This document shows positions 36,284 through 47,199 of a stretch of 64,000 nt of DNA, piece by piece; the stretch's first letter is position 1, and the number at the start of each line of letters is the position of its first letter. The translations under genes and the position numbers were made by a program. The stretch spans positions 650,501-714,500 of the forward strand of contig CANTUQ010000109.1 in NCBI GenBank assembly GCA_947683425.1, written 5' to 3'. The stretch comes from Excoecaria cochinchinensis. Taxonomy: Eukaryota > Streptophyta > Magnoliopsida > Malpighiales > Euphorbiaceae. The notes under the pieces were generated by a model that did no database searches, had not been told where the DNA came from, and was given only the letters and a program-made list of their open reading frames with translations.

Positions 36284-38152
36284 TCTTAAGTGAATCCAAA
36301 TGGGATTCTATACGCATTGGGGATTCCAAATGGGAATCAAACGCTTTGGCTGCAACTCTTGACCCTATAGGCATGCCTACCTATCCACGACTCGACTTGC
36401 AGGCTAAGTTATTAATCCAATTAATGTTCATATTATCGCATTGTATAACATCCATATATTCACATCAAGTAATATCATATCATTGATATCTTGTGCTCAC
36501 ATATGGCTTATCAAACAAGCCCACACTTCATTATATATATTTTCACATGGTATAATACATTTATAATTCCATATGTATCATCATTCAAAAGCTAACACAA
36601 TGTTTCACACAAAACAAAAAATCTATCAAGCATACTTAAATCTTAGCTATGTCATGCTCGCGATAGACCCAACATAATCCTTCTGTTGCGCTCGCGGCAG
36701 AATTTGCTCACGCAACATAACACCTAAAAGACTTCTGTCACATTCGCGATAAATCTCACGCTCGCGACAGAACACGATCTGACAATTTTTGCCTACGGAG
36801 CCCTCTGTTGCGCTCGCCACAGAGCATGAACTTTATGTTCAAAACTCCTACTTCACTTACCTCTTGTAAGCACTTTCCTATATTCACATATATGACTTCT
36901 AAAACCAACCAAAACATCATTTTCAGCCAACATGGCCTTCTAACCAAATGGTCCCTTATGTTTTGAGTTTCTAATGGCACAAACCTCAATACATCTGGAC
37001 TCAAAACTAAGAAGTTATGGCCAAGGGAACACAACTGCTCCAAAGGCCCTCCTGCAGAATTTTAACTACACATATGGGCAATTTTGAAGACCTTAGAGTC
37101 CTCAAAATAAAAGGACTATTTCTATAGCAATTATAGACATAGACCTTAGGATTCTAATCCATTTGACCTCACACAAATTAGATATTATAACACAGATAAC
37201 TCGAATAGGTCAAAATGACCTCAAAACCAATTTTACACACTTGAAATCAACTAAATTGCCATAGCCAATTCTCTAAACTCAACCTAAACCAACAATACAC
37301 ATACATGAACATTTCAGCATATTCAATTTCACAATAAGTATTCATCAATTCAACAATTACACAGTAATAACTCAAGTCTACTAAAATAGAATTTCATGCT
37401 TATAATTCAATAAACTTCTAGCAATCAAATAAACATAACATAATTACACATTTCAGATTATGTAAACTATCAATTTAACACACAATCTTATAATTTCCCA
37501 AACCTCAAAATCCTTTGCTCCAAAGAGCTCACTTAGCACTTGGCTTTCCAAGCTTCTCCTTTCCTTTATCTTTTCTTGATTCTTCCACTAAAACAAACAT
37601 CCAATTTCCAGAATTGGACTAAGGATCAATTCCAATCCAACACAGAAAAAGAAGAAGAAAGAAGAAGAACAATCTAACACAATAACTTACCTTGACTAGC
37701 TAAGAACACAACTCAGAAATTGACCAACCAAAATTAATAGACTAAAGACTGAAGATGATGAAGAAGAAGAGGAAGAACAAAAGAAGAACAAAGAAGGAAC
37801 AGAAGTGAAGAAGAAATGGCCGGAGAAAGGAAATGCAATTGAGACAAAAACTGCCTCCTTCCACCTCTTATATTACATGTTGAAGCTGAGTTGGCAAAGC
37901 CAACTCATGCCATATGGAAAACACTCACATTCTTAATCACGATTAGATTAAACTAATCCCACTTAGCCTTAATTAATCCTTCCCTTAAATAATCATGCAC
38001 AATTACACTTTAGTCACTTAACTTATTTATTTCATGCAATTAGGTCCTCTTTTCCAACTACACTTAAATCCAAAATTAGAAATCCTAAATCAAACTTGTC
38101 CAATTACCCTAATTAAGCAAAATGCTACGAGGGTAGATTTCGGGTCATTACA
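35652..38152 (-). mobile_element. Solo LTR of a Ty3-type retrotransposon
   Basis: Read on the minus strand it starts TGTAATGACCCGAAATC and ends GGGGAGGGGCACTACA, typical Ty3-type LTR ends. The 5-bp target duplication GAAAC is present on both sides (35647-35651, 38153-38157). Length is 2501 bp with no internal polyprotein, so LTR-LTR recombination has removed the body. It is inserted inside a subtilase codon. The LTR holds a (TA)n tract at 36249-36282 and repeats of a CTGTTGCGCTCGCGGCAG type. Confidence 0.93.
36650..36830. repeat. GCTCGCG-type repeats in the solo LTR
   Basis: Several copies of a motif like TCTGTTGCGCTCGCGGCAGA or its diverged forms (CTGTCACATTCGCGATAAA, TCACGCTCGCGACAGAAC, CTGTTGCGCTCGCCACAGAG) occur within 180 bp, each a partial palindrome. 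They lie in the interior of the LTR. Confidence 0.7.
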
Positions 38153-39342
38153 GAAACATCATCACGGGCACCACTTATAATAGAGCCTACAACACTAGCT
38201 TGTTTAGCCTCATTCATTCCCTAAGCATCACCACAAAGCATAATCTTCCCCTTCACTAGACTATTATCTAGGCAATTTCCAGTGCATAAACTGAAGTAGA
38301 TGGAAATTTTAAAGTCCATATTACTCTTGATTGTCTATAAATTCTAAAGTTAGATTAAATTTAGTGGTAGAACAAACTTAGCATCAATATCTGAGCAGAA
38401 AGTTGATTTTGCATTAATTCCAGTAATTAAAGGAATGGCTCATTCTAAAGCAAAAGAATTAATTAAATTTCCCTATTTAGGACAAACAATTATTTAGAAT
38501 GAAGCATGAAAAAGTCCAATCATATTGAGAAACCAGATACATACAATCAATGTCTTTCTATTTCCAAGAACAACTTTGCTAATGATGCAACGATCTATGT
38601 GGCTTGCCGCCACAGAGAATATCCATGGTGCTACACTTGTGACCGTTCATCAGATAGGGCCAAAATTGCCTGCAGAATGAAAGATGAGCATCCCTTTATC
38701 CATTGCATGAAAAGCTCCAATTGAAATTACATCATTAGAAAAATCTATTGTATAAGAGAATCCTAATGAAACGCTTATAATGTCAACACCATCATCGATA
38801 GCATTATCAAATGCTGCTAAGATGTTTACTTCTCCACATTCGTTAGAACTGCAAACTTTATAGGCAGCAATCCTACCAGAAGGAACCCCGCCTGTTACAA
38901 TACCATTTACCAATACAAAAAAACTAGCATTATTTAATATATTTCTTGCTGATGTTGATGCAGTATACATCCCATGACCATCATCATCTCTTATAGAATT
39001 AACTGTTGGCTCTGATGCAACATAATATCGAACTTTAATTGTCTTGTTGTCATATAAACATGTTGAGATCAATATTCTTTCACTTAACCTTATTGAATTT
39101 TGATACCTGTAGCTATATGCATAAATTTTAAAAAGGTAAGAACAGATTAGTACTTATTACAGGTGAAATTTTGACCGCCTTCACAGCTTCCTTTCCATTT
39201 CTTTGAAGGAGGACCAAAACCTTCATCGTTGAAGCTTTCTGATTCAGGCCAGATTCCAGCATCCAGTACACCAATTATAACATCACTCTCAGCTTTAGGA
39301 TTTCAATGCGTATTCTCATCAAAACCCAAAAAGCTCCAAGAT

Positions 39343-39346
39343 TATG
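39343..39346. other. Tandem duplication junction
   Basis: To the left the sequence is subtilase (SWSFLGFDENTH read on the minus strand). To the right it is MULE fragment identical in order to 12112 onward. The two parents share TATG at the join, which suggests microhomology-mediated joining. The join truncates the subtilase 5' end and marks where unit B starts. Confidence 0.8.
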
Positions 39347-39981
39347 TATCATCACCTGCAACATCTGCACATTCAAAAGAAGAACACGAGGCAAAATTCA
39401 TTTCATTTGGGCACCTAAACTCTCTTATGGGACTTGCATCTATTGTTTCCATTTAATCAACATTTTCACATTGTGTTGGAGCCTCAAACTGTGTACCAAA
39501 ATCGGACTGAGTGACTCTTGGATAATATAAATTATCACCAAATACGTTTCTTTCATCCGCAGTTGGTATAAACTCTCTTTCCCCAGCATTAGCCATCTGA
39601 TTAATACTATTCAAGGCATTTTCTCCATCTTCAATTATAATTTCTTCGGCTATAACAATTAGCTTTGCAATGGTGTATCTAGGAAATATATCAAAATTTT
39701 CATAAATTTGATCAATGTCATCATCATCGATAACATCCATAGATGCCAGCACATTGACCCCGGCTGTAAACTGGACACTTATATATCACTCTACTAACAC
39801 TCACAGCTAGAGGTAAATCCAATTTAATTGATATTTTATGAACAAGTTCTACAAATGTCGTTGTACTCCTAATCTTCAATCTCCTTGATCTCGCTGAAGA
39901 GCTTGAAGTTTTATACTGAAAATCAGATACGCTGAACCCTGATTGTCTTCCGGTGTGAATTATAAATGTAACTAGGATCAA
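39346..39981 (-). pseudogene. MULE-B: short mudrA 5' fragment
   Basis: The unit-B copy of MULE-A. It carries VTFIIHTGRQ, ARSRRLKIRSTTTFVELVHK, VIYKCPV and MDVIDDDDIDQIYENFDIFP through to the Asp-poor start of the linker, then stops at the duplication junction. A TAA interrupts it near 39454 (in the QCENVD region). It encodes no catalytic domain. Compared with MULE-A it carries a 3-bp insertion and scattered substitutions. Confidence 0.85.
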
Positions 39982-40364
39982 CGTTTTTTTCCTACATTAT
40001 ATGTATACATATCATAAATATTATTGTGATGTTTAGACTTAAATAAATTATCAATTTGGATTCGACTAATTTATCTAATAAAAATCAATTTTTCAGATTA
40101 ATCATTATTTACAAGATAAAGCTGCTTGCTTACAAATTATATATTTTTTAAAAATTTTTAAAATTTATTTGTATATGTGCTTCTACTAATCAACTTAAAC
40201 TCATTCTATCTTTCATAAAAAAAAATATTATTGTCTTACGTTTAATATTGAAATTAGATAATCTTCAAAATTATCACCACCTACAAATTAAATAAGATTA
40301 ATAACAATATAAATTTTGTTTTAAAAAATAATACTAAATCACATTAATATTATTGTGATGTTTA

Positions 40365-41146
40365 GGGTCCGATTGAAACAAATGAATTCAATTTGTAGAA
40401 TTCATTTACAAATGAATTTCATATGGAATTCATTTGTAAATGAATTCCTATGTTTGGAATAAAATTATTAAAATATAGAATTGAAAATGAATTACTTATT
40501 TTTGTACTTGAAATAAATGAATAAATGAATTCATTTCTATTTTATTTACTAAAATATCTTTTATACCAATTTTAAATAAATTTTGTATTAGACAATTTTG
40601 AATAAATGAATAAATTTTGTATTAACAGTTTCAATTATTTAAATCTTTCATGATCACTAACATAAATTACCAAGTTTTAAGTTTTATACAATATAAACAA
40701 TTCAGAAATCTGATTTCAGCAATAATATTATTAAAAAAAATCATACATACCGAATGAAATTAGTCAGTAAAAATTCAACGGCAACGAGTCAAAATCCGAT
40801 GATGGTGCCTTTGGGTGACAGAAGAATAGTGATAGGAGAGGGAGAAGAATAGTGATAGAAAAGAAAGAATAACAGATTATGTTAACTTCATATAGGTAAT
40901 TTATTTATAACAAATAATAAAAATGATATTATAGTCTTTTTAATCTTACCTCTTAAAAATACGGAATTCATTTGCAAATTCCACCTATTTTGATGGGATT
41001 TGGTGAAGGCTTGATGAATTTCATGGAATTGAATTCTATGAATTCAATTCCTGTTTTTTTTTTTTTTTGCATTCCAAGCATAAAAAATAGGAATTACAAA
41101 TGAATTCCATTAAATTTTATGGAATTTATTTATTCCAAGCGGAGCG
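40365..41146. mobile_element. PIF/Harbinger-like non-autonomous element
   Basis: The ends GGGTCCGATTGAAACAAAT and, inverted, CGCTCCGCTTGGAATAAAT are imperfect inverted repeats, and both flanks show TTA (40362-40364, 41147-41149). Unit A has the empty site GATGTTTAGTC with one TTA near 13130. The 782-bp interior is rich in GAATTCATTT palindromes and has no protein. TTA duplication and end sequence fit PIF/Harbinger. Confidence 0.85.
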
Positions 41147-41149
41147 TTA

Positions 41150-42358
41150 GTCTTAAAAAAATCATCAATTTGGACTCGAGCAATTTATCTGTTAAAAATT
41201 AAATTTTCATATTGATCATTATTTACAAGATAAATAATGATTTTTTTTTTCTTTTTTCACATTCAGTTGTATATATGTTATTGCTAATTAACTTAAACGC
41301 AAGCTATTTTTCATAAAAAAAAATAGTTATGCCTTACATTTAATGTTGAAATCAGATAATTTTCAAATTTATGACCACCTACAAATTAAACTTGAAGATA
41401 AGGTTAAAAAAATATAAATTTTGTTTAACAAAAATAAATATTAAATTATAATAATATTACTTTTAATTATAATTGGATTGCATAAAAATTAAAATAGTTG
41501 AAAATTTTGGAAATAAGATGAATGAAAGGAAGTGAAGGAAGAAAGGAAAGGAGGAGGGAATGATAGAATGAAAGAAAACAAATGAGAGAGGATAAATGAA
41601 ATGTTCCTAACGTTTAACAAGGAATTGTTAAATAAAATAAAAACCGGCACATAATTGTGCCGGTTTTTAACGCCCCATAATTCTAATTAAGTTTATTGTT
41701 ATCCCACTTTGCCAATTTTTTTTTTTAAAATTACACTAAAATTTAAAAAACCCATATGAACAAGGCAATATGTTTTACCAAAATCTAGAATTAAAAAATT
41801 ATCATTATTTATATATGGTTATGGACAATAATTATCTATGTTTGGTGCATCAAAGAATTAATAAATAGACACAATTTTTTTGAAACTAATTTTTCTCTAA
41901 TTTCCATTTAGATAAAAATGTCATTGATATATGGTTATATTTACCTGTATATAGGTGGATGTTACTCAACAATATTGGAGTTTTTTTGTATGTATTGGAA
42001 AATCAATTAGTTATATCAATATGTTGCGTACATATAAATATAATCTTATAGTATCTTGCCAATTGTTTGGAGAACTTTCTGTTTTTTTTGGCAATTAATT
42101 GAACTTAGTACGAAATCTTGAAAACATAGAAGAAAATGCTGAGTTTATTGCACAACATCAACAAATTCTCTTTTGTTTTCGTAATATATTTTTGGGCGGA
42201 GGAGAGTGGCTTTCCAACCCTAATCAATTGAAAGAGTAGCACTCTGTATCGTATAAACTACAAGTAATTCATATCAACAAATTTCTTTCTGATTTTTCCA
42301 TCAAAACTCCTTATTAATTATCTACTCTTCGTCACTTCCCTCCCATTAATCATTCTAA
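41150..42358. other. AT-rich unit B spacer with the hAT empty site
   Basis: There is no gene. It is collinear with 13130-17221 of unit A minus the hAT element. A single GTATCTTG near 42050 is the unoccupied target. The hairpin at 41639-41668 is listed separately. Confidence 0.7.
41639..41668. repeat. Perfect AAAAACCGGCACA palindrome
   Basis: Two 13-bp arms (AAAAACCGGCACA and TGTGCCGGTTTTT) flank a TAAT loop. It lies about 1.7 kb upstream of the MULE-B start. The unit-A copy has a 1-bp insertion in one arm. Related palindromes lie upstream of MULE-C. Confidence 0.9.
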
Positions 42359-42710
42359 ATGTCTCTTTATCTTTCAATTTTCAAGCAGTGGATTATAGAT
42401 CCCATCTAAAACTCCATTGTTGTCCCCATTTTGAACCAGTTTACTACACATTCCATCCAAACTTTACTTCTTCTCCCCATTATACTTCCCATTTTCCACC
42501 ACTTTACTACAAATCCCATCAAAACTTTACTTCTTCTCCCCATTTTTCTTCCCATTTTGATTCTGTGGATTATACATCCTCTCCAAGACTACATAATTCT
42601 CCCCATTTTGAACCACTTCCAAAACCACATAATTCTCCCCATTTTGAACCAGTTACCTACAGATCCCATAAAAAAAAGTCTTGTAAATTTTGAAAGCTTA
42701 TCTTTTTATC
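42359..42710 (+). pseudogene. NLR head fragment B with minisatellite
   Basis: The unit-B copy of the head at 17222: ATG at 42359, MSLYLSIFKQW, then a stop after DPI, followed by degenerate 50-bp units (CCCCATTTTGAACCA...). It differs from head A in repeat number and by a few small indels, as expected for a minisatellite. No CC or NB-ARC region follows; the LOG exon comes next. Confidence 0.75.
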
Positions 42711-42748
42711 TCTTATTAAAATGAATTATGAAAAAAAAAGTAAAACAG

Positions 42749-42852
42749 GTAGGGCTTCTAAATGTTGATGGATATTATGATAGCTTGCTTGGATTGTTTG
42801 AGAAGGGCGTAGAAGAGGGGTTCATAAAACTTTATCCTAGGAATATTGTCAT
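42749..42852 (+). pseudogene. LOG exon B, truncated
   Basis: Encodes VGLLNVDGYYDSLLGLFEKG then VEEGFIK and PRNIVI. After ATTGTCAT the sequence jumps to TTTGGTTCGATTATAATAG, which in unit A lies 1.2 kb further on, so a deletion has removed the exon end and donor. The acceptor (AAAACAG) is retained. Confidence 0.8.
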
Positions 42853-43963
42853 TTTGGTTCGATTATAATAGAAAATCAATCAATGCCCACCCATAGAAAT
42901 GATTTGGTGCATGCGCATACACATGCATGCAAAACTGAGAAAATGTAAAAAATATATAGTTTTTATTGAAACGGCCTTGTACACATATGTATGTACCCGT
43001 CCACACGTACCAGATAAATACTCTTTCACATGAAAAAAGATGACTCAGTTTTTTTACAAATATCAGTACAAAATATGGGGTTTTTTTTTTTTAGATTGGT
43101 GTTGAAAATAAAAATATTTGGCGAAATGGTGCAACAGTAAAAGATTTTATGTAAATGGGGTGTCAATAACCGGCTGAAAGAATTACCGGTATTTGGCAAA
43201 ACAGAAACCGGCACAGTACTGTGCTGGTTTCTGTGCACTTTCTGGCACACTGTAGCTCCACGTGAGACTGTGCCGGTTTCTGTGCACTTTTTGGCACACT
43301 GTAGCTCCACGTGAGAGCTGTAGTGGCCAGCTGGAAACCGGCACCATCAGGTGCCGGTTTCCAGCAAAGCTGCACACCCTGCAGCTTTCAACGTGGAGCT
43401 GTAGGGTGCAATTATTTTTTTTTCCTTCCTTGCCCCTTCATTCGACTCTCATCTCATTTTTTCACAATCATTCCAAACCAGCACATTTCTTTCTTTCTTT
43501 CTTTGTTTATTTCTTTCTTACCTTCTACCTTACCTTGCAAATTTTTCATGCTATTTACGAAGTTGTCTTCAAGTTTGATTTCTACATAATACATTTCTCA
43601 ATCAAGGGTAAGATTGTTTAGTTTAATATATAATTTTATTAAATAAAGTTAATGGTATTATTAATTTTATATTTATATGGAATTTGTAGGAAGTGATTTT
43701 GTTGGAGATTATCTAACAATTTCGACATTAAAGGTATGCATTAATTAATATTTATTTTAAAGAAAATTGTTTGAGATTAAGTGGGAAAAATAAATTCTAA
43801 AATAGTTAGTTACAAGAATATTATTTTATGTTATAAATAATTGTTAATATAAAGAAATAATCTATTGAAGATAAATTAATCGAGTATAAACTAAATATTT
43901 TGTTTAGATCATAAATATGTCAATAATATTTTATGATATGTGTGCATATAATGTAGGAAAAAA
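42853..43963. other. MULE-C upstream region
   Basis: The first 200 bp match unit A (18980-19090 and 20169-20275). After about 43040 the sequence is specific to unit B. GC-richer stretches at 43195-43410 carry ACCGGCAC palindromes and a repeated TGGCACACTGTAGCTCCACG (43243-43262 and 43291-43310). A CTTT-rich tract follows near 43490. There is no convincing protein. Confidence 0.6.
43204..43364. repeat. ACCGGCAC palindromes upstream of MULE-C
   Basis: The first, 43204-43231, has 14-bp arms with one mismatch and no loop (GAAACCGGCACAGT). A half-site GTGCCGGTTTCTGTGCAC lies at 43268-43285. The third, 43331-43364, has perfect 15-bp arms (CTGGAAACCGGCACC) and an ATCA loop. They share the AAACCGGCAC core with the palindromes upstream of MULE-A and MULE-B. 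Confidence 0.9.
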
Positions 43964-46900
43964 ATGTCAATTCCAATAACTTTTATAATTCATACCGGAG
44001 GACAATCGACGTTCGGCATATCTGGTTTTAATTATGATGCTTCAAGCACTTCAGCTAGATCAAGAAGAATGAAGCTCAGGTATAAATCGACATTTGCCGA
44101 ACTTATTCACAAATTATCAGTTAAATTAGATTTAGCTGCAAAAGTGAGAATTTGTAGAGTGATATATAAGTGTCCAGTTTACAGTCAGGGGTCAATTTCC
44201 TGGGCGACAATGGATATAGTAGATGATGAGGATGTTGAGCAAATTTATGAAAATTTTAATATATTTCCTGGATACAGTACTGTAGAGCTAATAGTTATAA
44301 CATAAGAAATTATAATTGGCGATCAAGGAAATGCCTTGAATAATTTTAATCGGATGGGTATTGATGGAGAAATAGGGTATATACCAACTATGGACGAAGA
44401 AAACGAATTCAGGGTAATAAACAGTATCCACCAATTAGTCAGTCCGAGGTTTGTACATAGTTTGAGGCTCCAATAGAATGTGAAAATATTGATGAAATAG
44501 GAACAATAGATGCAAGTCCGATTAGAGAGTTAAAGGTTCCAAATAAAATGAATTTCGGGTCATATGAATCTGTTGGTCGTGCAGATATTACAGGTGATGA
44601 TACAAATAGACCTAGAGTTTAAAATGCCACTAATAGGTATCTTTCCCCAAGTTGTGACCTAGAAGATGATGATGAGAAAATAGATTTCAATGAGGTAGAG
44701 CCAGAAAATTTGGTAGAAGGAGATGATCACGTTATTCCATGTAGTTCAATTCAAATGACAAAGGGCCTGCAGAATCTGCACTTGAATGAGGAAAGAGGTC
44801 GAGCCAGTGGGTAGTCCAATATTTCATAGTTTTAGTTTGCATCTGTTCACCACACATCTGTTAATTTTGCTGAAGCTGAGATTAATATGTATAATAATTT
44901 TCCAATGGTAAGATGGGATGGGGTTTCTAAGTTATGTGAATGATTGGCCTTCACATCGAAAGATGAAGTGAAGGCATGCGTGAAGAAATTATCCATTCTT
45001 AATAATGTTTCGTATAAGGTTGTGGAGTCAAAGCCATCGTACTGGTCGGTATGCTGCATACGTACTAAAATAGGTTGTCCGTGGAGACTACGAGCAATGA
45101 AGAAAAGGACTTGTCCTTATTGGATCATTAGTGTTTACAAGGGACCTCATAACTGTAATGTTTCGCTGGTATCACAACACCATAGACAGTTAGATTCGCA
45201 AATTATTTGTGATTGCATATTGGAAATGTTTAGTGCTCCCGATCTTAGAGTTAGTGTAATAATTGCCGATATGAGAAATCATTTCAATTATGATATATCC
45301 TACAGTAGAGCCTGGTATGCAAAGACTAAGGCTTTAGAGGAGATATTCGGTAATTATGAGGGTTCTTATGGAGGGTTGCCTGGATACCTAAAAGCCATGG
45401 AGACATACATTCCTCGAACTGCCTATGATTTATTGTTGAAGATAGTATGAAACCTCATTGCAAATAATTCAAAAGGCTCTTCTGGGTATTCAAGCCATGC
45501 ATAGATGGACTAGCTCACTGTAAGCCAGTTTTGCTTATTGATGAAACGTTTATGACAGGAAAGTTTCATCAAACTATGTTGATGGCAAGCGCTATAGATG
45601 GTACTAATTTCTTGTATCTAGTAGCGTTTGCTATAGTTGAAAATGAGAATGAGTCTAGTTGGAGTTGGTTCATGACATGCATTAGGCGTTATGTTACTAA
45701 GCAATCGGGTATAACTGTTATTTCTGACCGGCATGTCGGTATAATGGCCCTATTTTGTGATGATAGTAGTGGTTGGAATGAGCTACTAGCTTTCCATAGA
45801 TTTTGTCTCCCTCATTTCGTAAGCAACTACAACACTGCTCATCGAAATTCAACAATTAAGGACATGTTATATAAGGCGAGTATGTTTATTACTCGTTATA
45901 TTAATATTTATTTATATTTATTACAGGTTAAATAAATATTTATTTATTAATATTTATTTATTTGTTAATATTTATTTATTACATATTAAATAAATATTAA
46001 TATTTATTTATATTATTACATGTGTTAATATTTATTACATGTATTAATATTTATTTATTACATGTTCAATAAATATTAATATTTATTTATATTATTATGT
46101 GCAAGTTGAATATTTTAATAATTATTAATATTTGTGAACCTCCTTGTAGGCAATAATTTTCAACGAAGAAAATTTACAAAAAGAATGGAAGAATGGATGA
46201 GATAAAGGAGTTTGACATCGACTCTTACAATTGGGCAATGCAAAACGCATTGGACAAGTGGACTTTATCTCATGATAATGGGCACAGTTATAGACACGCT
46301 ACAACCAACATTGCTGAGAGCGTAAATAGTGCATTAAAAGATGTAAGGATGATACCAGTTTGCTGTGTTGTTGAGCATGTATTTGCCAGGCTTGTTAAAT
46401 TTTTTAACAACAGAAGGTGCATGTATCGAGTTCAAATTGCAGCTGGTAATACATACACACAAAATTGTTTGGATGAGATGGCAAAGCGTGCTCAAAAAGC
46501 TTGTGGCCACAGGGTTGAGAGCTTTGAACGGCGTAGAGAAATTTTCACAATAAGGACTAAAAATCAGAAAAGTAAAAGAAAAGATAATAACACGCAATCT
46601 GTTAATTTGGATTGCCGTCACTGCGAATGTGAAAAATTGCAAGGTACGAAAATGTCTTGTTCACATGCTATAGCAGCTTGTATGCATATTCGTGTGGACA
46701 TGTGGACATATGTCGACAAGTATTATAAACTTTCAAAAGAAATGAGTTGTTACAGTTCATATTTCCAGCCATTTGCACACCGTGATTACTGGCCTCCTAA
46801 TGTTGGTCCAACTCTTGTGCCTAATCTGGAGTTGAGAAGAAAAAAAGGCAGACCGATGACTTCTCGGTATCGAAATGAAATGGACAGTAGAAAACGCACC

Positions 46901-46990
46901 AGGCCTAACCGATGTACATTATACAGAAATGAGGAACATAATAGGAAGACCTGCCCGAATGCAGCTGGACCATCTAATTACACAGAATGA
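43964..46990 (+). pseudogene. MULE-C: near full-length mudrA-type transposase, broken
   Basis: A Mutator-like transposase in normal domain order. PB1-like N-terminus (ITFIIHTGGQ, 43964), MDIVDDEDVEQIYENFNIF, Mutator DNA-binding region (LAFTSKDEVKACVKKLSI, 44945), then the MULE transposase core with LIDETFMTGKF (45534) and VISDRHVGIM. A C-terminal exon from about 46193 has SWIM Cys/His residues (CECEK..CSHAIAACMH) and a final knuckle whose second Cys is Tyr (CTLYRNEEHNRKTC). Breaks: TAA at 44303-44305, further stops around 44460-44840, a 1-bp deletion near 45430, and a TAA shortly after. An intron of TTTATTAATA repeats lies at about 45890-46145. Termini are not defined. It is present only in unit B. 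Confidence 0.88.
45890..46120. repeat. AT-rich tandem repeat in the MULE-C intron
   Basis: Irregular repeats of TTAATATTTATTTATTACATG. No coding content. It separates the transposase core from the SWIM exon. Confidence 0.75.
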
Positions 46991-47156
46991 CATGGAACTA
47001 ATGTATTTTGACTATCTTGTAATCATGTGAAATTTGTGTCAAACATATGTATATATATATTCACGGTTTATTGCAACACAGCAGGGAAAAATATATATAA
47101 ATTTGCTAATTTATATATATATATATATATATATTAACACCACACGTCCAGGTTGT

Positions 47157-47199
<43 letters not shown>

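Larger units (their letters stand above)
34863..39345 (-). pseudogene. Subtilisin-like serine protease (cucumisin-type) pseudogene
   Basis: A secreted plant subtilase on the minus strand, read from right to left. The catalytic Asp region is VIIGVLDAGIWPES (near 39260). The His region is GHGMYTAST (38975-39000). The fold continues with IAAYKVC and SAGNFGP, the segment GKIMLCGDA, and the Ser region GPSIACPHA (near 35205; normally GTSMACPHA). The C-terminal EPKFAYGSGHINP and AVDPGLVYDA end near 34863. TGA replaces Trp before NPKAESD, there is a stop after CGDA, and a 2.5-kb solo LTR splits it. The 5' end is cut off at the duplication junction (39343-39346), so signal peptide and propeptide are missing. 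It converges tail to tail with NLR1. Confidence 0.88.

Noticed and set aside
47110..47196. TA tracts around CCACACGTCCAGGTTGTGG as a MULE-C terminus
   Set aside because: No inverted partner was found at the left side of MULE-C, and TA tracts are common in this DNA.
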